From: Rattus norvegicus
Lineage: Eukaryota; Chordata; Mammalia; Rodentia; Muridae
Assembly: GCF_036323735.1 (NCBI RefSeq)
Contig: NC_086034.1
Span: forward strand, 15,754,501 to 15,818,500
DNA length: 64,000 nt
Reading direction: 5' to 3'
In this document: piece by piece, positions 61,326-64,000 of the stretch
How the letters are laid out: each line of letters starts with the position of its first letter
How positions within the stretch are numbered: position 1 is the stretch's first letter
Notes under the pieces: model-generated
The model's database searches: none
What the model saw: only the letters and a program-made list of their open reading frames with translations
What the model was told of the DNA's origin: nothing
Made by a program: the position numbers and the translations under genes

Positions 61326-62508
61326 TTATTTTCTTGCTTCTTCTAGGGTATAGCTTGCCTCCTTTTGTTGGGCTTTACCATTTATTATCCTTTGTAGTGC
61401 TGGATTTGTAGAAAGATGTTGTGTAAATTTGGTTTTGTCATGGAATATCTTGGTTTCTCCATCTATGTTAATTGAGAGTTTTGCAGGATACAGTAACCTG
61501 GGCTGGCATTTGTGTTCTCTTATGGTCTGTATGACATCTGTCCAGGATCTTCTGGCTTTCATAATTTCTGGCAAAAAGTCTGGTGCAATTCTGATAGGTC
61601 TGCCTTTATATGTTACTTGACCTTTTTCCCTTACTGCTTTTAATATTCTTTCTTTATTTTGTGCGTTTGGTGTTTTGACTATTATGTGACGGGAGGTGTT
61701 TTTTTTCTGGTCCAATCTATTTGGAGTTCTGTAGGCTTCTTGTATGCCTATGGGTATCTCTTTTTTTAGGTTAGGGAAGTTTTCTTCTATGATTGAAGAT
61801 ATCTACTGGTCCTTTGAGCTGGGAGTCTTCACTCTCTTCTATACCTATTATCCTTAGGTTTGATCTTCTCATTGAGTACTGGATTTCCTGTATGTTTTGG
61901 ACCAGTAGGTTTTTCCGCTGTCCATTATCTTTGACAGTTGATTCAATGATTTCTATGGAATCTTCTGCTCCTGAGATTCTCTCATCCATCTCTTGTATTC
62001 TGTTGGTGAAGCTCGTATCTATAGCTCCTTGTCTCTTCTTTTGGTTTTCTATATCCAGGGTTGTTTCCATGTGTTCTTTCTTGATTGCTTCTATTTCCAT
62101 TTTTAATTCCTTCAACTGTTTGATTGTGTTTTCCTGGAATTCTTTCAGGGATTTTTGTGACTCCTCTCTATGGGCTTCTACTTCTTTATTTATGATTTCC
62201 TGGAATTCTTTCAGGGATTTTTGTGACTCCTCTCTATGGGCTTCTACTTGTTTATTTATGATTTCCTGGAATTCTTTCAGGCATTTTTGCGATTCCTCTC
62301 TGTAGGCTTCTACTTGTTCTCTAAGGTCGTTCTTCACGTCTTTCTTGAGGTCCTCCAGCATCATGATCAAATATGATTTTGAAACTACATTTTGCTTTTC
62401 TGGTGTGTTTGGATATTCCGTGTTTGCTTTGGTGGGAGAATTGGGCTCCGATGATGCCATGTAGTCTTGGTTTCTGTTGCTTGGGTTCCTGTGCTTGCCT
62501 CTCGCCAT
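61326..62508 (-). pseudogene. L1 ORF1 remnant (RNA-binding chaperone), frameshifted
   Basis: ORF1p coats L1 RNA as a coiled-coil trimer. The ATG at 62,508 opens MARGKHRNPSNRNQDYM, and the frame stays open for 245 codons to 61,771. A long charged coiled coil contains three 22-residue units (VEAHREESQKSLKEFQE core). The RRM begins at the NLRIIGIEESEDSQLKGP block. Near 61,785 a small deletion shifts the frame. The rest is open in another frame at 61,715-61,326 (129 codons: HIIVKTPNAQNKERIL, VTYKGRPIRIAPDF, RRSWTDVIQ, QPRLLYPAKLSI, QRIINGKAQ), ending in the usual EEAR-type C-terminus five bases before ORF2. All domains are present, but not in one frame. Confidence 0.93.
62133..62316 (-). repeat. 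Three 66-bp tandem units in ORF1 coiled coil
   Basis: CCTGGAATTCTTTCAGG recurs at 62,133, 62,199 and 62,265, exactly 66 bases apart. Units one and two are almost identical; the third diverges in its last 15 bases. Each encodes 22 residues, so copy number changes keep the frame. This is the length-variable region known from rodent L1 ORF1. Confidence 0.95.
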
Positions 62509-62818
62509 CAGATTATCTCTAGTGTTACTTTGTTCTGCTATTTCTGACAGTGGCTAGACTGTCCTATAAGCCTGTGTGTCAGGAGTGCTGTAGACCTGTT
62601 TTCCTGTTTTCTTTCAGCCAGTTATGGGGGCAGAGTGTTCTGCTTCGGGCGTGTAGTTTTTCCTATCTACAGACCTTCAACTGTTCCTGTGGCCTTGTGT
62701 CTGGTGTTCACCAGGCAGGTCACTTGCAGCAGAAAAGTTGGTCTTACCTGTGGTCCCGAGGCTCAAGTTTGCTCGTGGGGTGTTGCTTATGAGCTCTCCA
62801 TGGCAGCAGCAACCAGGA
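62509..62818 (-). promoter_or_regulatory. Partial L1 5' UTR
   Basis: 310 bases upstream of the ORF1 ATG up to the target duplication, GC-richer than the rest of the element ('gtggtcccgaggctcaagtt', 'cagcaaccaggaag' at its outer end). It is presumably the 3' part of the L1 internal promoter. No tandem monomers are visible in it. Confidence 0.7.
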
Positions 62819-62836
62819 AGCAATATGACCATTTTT
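62819..62836 (+). repeat. Target-site duplication, right copy
   Basis: AGCAATATGACCATTTTT; see 56,479-56,496. Host L1 sequence resumes immediately after ('actatattaatcatgcc'). Confidence 0.93.
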
Positions 62837-64000
62837 ACTATATTAATCATGCCTACCCATGAGCATGGGAGATCCTCCCATCTTCTGAGATCTTCTTCAA
62901 TTTCTTTCTTCAGAGACTTGAAGCTTTTGTCATATAGATCTTTCACATACTTGGTTAGAGTCACATACAGGTATTTTATGTTATTTGTGACTATTGTGAA
63001 ATGTGTCATTTCCCTAATTTCTTTCTCAGCCTGTTTATATTTTCAGTAGAGGAAGACTACTGATTTGTTTGAGTTAATTCTATATCCGTCCACTTTGCTG
63101 AAGTTTTTTTTATCAGCTGTAGGAGTCTGTGGTGGAATTTTTGGGGTCACTGCAAATAGTGATATTTTGACTTCTTCCTTTCCAATTTGTATCCCTTTGA
63201 CCTACCTTTGTTGTCTGATTGCTCTGGATAGGACTTTGAGTACTAAATTGAATAAGTAGGGAGAGAGTGGGCAGCCTTGTCTAATTCCTGATTTTAGTGA
63301 GATTGCTTCAAGTTTCTCTCCATTTAGCTTGATGTTGGCTACTGGTTTGCTTTTACTATGTTTAGGTATGGGTCTTGAATTCCTCCTCTTTCCAAGACTT
63401 TTAACATGAAAGGATGCTGAACTTTGTGAAGTGCTTTCTCAGCATCTCATGAGATGATCATGTGGTTCTTTACTCTGAGTTTGTTTATATAGTGGATTTT
63501 GTTGATGGATTTACATATATTGAACCATCCCTACATCCATGTAATGAAGCCTACTTGATAATGATGGATGATCTTTTGATATGCTCTTGGATTTGGTTTG
63601 CAAGAATTTTATTTAGTATTTTTGCATCGATATGCATAAGGAAAATTGGTCTGTAGTATTTTTTCTTTTCTGTGGTTTAGGTGTAATTTTAACTGTTGCT
63701 TCATAGAATGAGTTGGGTACTGTTCCTTCTGTTTCTATTTCGTGGAATAGTTTGGACAGTTTTGGTATTAGGTCTCCAATGAAGGTTGTTTCTTTCCTTG
63801 TGTTGGAGTTTTACATCTATTATTCTTTGTAAGGCTGGATTTCTGGAAAGATATTGTGTAAATTTGGTTTTGTCATGGAATATCTTGGTTTCCCCATCTA
63901 TGTTAATTGGGAGTTTTGCTGGCTATAGTAGCCTGGGCTGGAAATTGTTTTCTGTTAAAGGTCTGTATGACATTGTCCCAGGACCTTCTGGCTTTTATAG
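62837..64000 (-). mobile_element. Host L1, 5' part, with ORF2-ORF1 deletion, running off the window
   Basis: It continues the L1 interrupted at 56,496. 62,837-63,790 corresponds to the young L1's 58,820-59,820 (RT region). At about 63,790 the sequence jumps to what in the young L1 is about 61,370, and 63,800-64,000 matches the end of ORF1 (61,390-61,560). The endonuclease, the start of RT and the ORF1-ORF2 junction are therefore missing. The frames are broken. Confidence 0.9.

Larger units (their letters stand above)
56707..62818 (-). mobile_element. Young near-full-length L1 (rat-like), nested in older L1
   Basis: About 6.1 kb on the - strand: partial 5' UTR (62,818-62,509), ORF1 (62,508-61,326), a 5-base spacer, ORF2 (61,320-57,442) and a 3' UTR (57,441-56,707). 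It is the only copy here with all parts, and far less diverged than its neighbours. Flanking 18-bp identical repeats show a target-primed insertion. The 5' UTR begins next to the target duplication, so only the promoter's upstream part is missing. Frameshifts, a stop and catalytic substitutions mean it cannot move on its own. Confidence 0.95.

Noticed and set aside
61793..62305. 170-codon + strand frame with repeated SWNSFRDFCDSSLWAST-type units
   Set aside because: It is antisense to the ORF1 coiled-coil repeats at 62,133-62,316.

Overview
The window looks like intergenic or deep-intronic DNA of a murine rodent, most likely a rat or close relative. I find no host protein-coding gene, rRNA or tRNA gene. 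The evidence for a rodent is the repeat content: L1 elements with rodent-type 3' UTRs, B1-, B2/B3- and ID-type SINEs, MT/ORR1-like MaLR LTRs and a URR1-like hAT element. The rat lean rests on the ORF1 N-terminus of the youngest L1 (MARGK start, then NPSNRNQDYM), which fits my memory of rat L1 better than mouse L1. Only one degraded ID element is present, so the species call is not firm. The sequence is visibly AT-rich. Adding my intervals, L1-derived sequence covers about two fifths of the window.

Layout: 1-12 kb is mostly unassigned sequence with scattered SINEs, three MaLR LTRs (one split by an Lx-type L1 3' UTR) and an ERV-type solitary LTR at about 11.64-12.12 kb. From 12.3 to 33.6 kb the L1 pieces lie on the + strand: an L1 tail at 12.3-13.9 kb, a 3' UTR stub at 17.1-17.4 kb, a twin-primed (5'-inverted) L1 with visible target-site duplication at 20.4-21.6 kb, two abutting L1 tails at 26.9-29.0 kb and an ancient L1 at 31.4-33.6 kb. 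A 450-bp pyrimidine-strand tract sits at 24.65-25.1 kb. From 34.4 kb onward L1 pieces are mostly on the - strand: 36.4-38.3 kb (clean 12-bp target duplication), 39.2-42.3 kb, 44.8-46.2 kb and 54.3-64.0 kb. The exceptions are an old + strand L1 at 46.7-49.6 kb, broken by two later insertions, and a small stub at 53.6 kb.

The most informative structure is at 54.3-64.0 kb. An older - strand L1 was entered by a younger, near-full-length L1 (56,497-62,818). An 18-bp target duplication flanks the younger element at 56,479-56,496 and 62,819-62,836. About 210 bp of non-L1-tail DNA lies between its 3' end and the target duplication, as expected of a 3' transduction. The younger L1 is dead: ORF1 is frameshifted, and ORF2 has several frameshifts and a stop. 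The endonuclease catalytic Glu is Lys, and the first Asp of the reverse transcriptase active-site pair is His. Its ORF1 carries three 66-bp tandem units in the coiled coil.

No operon-like or multi-gene system is present. Almost all open frames are L1 fragments, antisense shadows of L1, or products of simple repeats. The unassigned stretches may hold conserved enhancers, which sequence reading alone cannot show.
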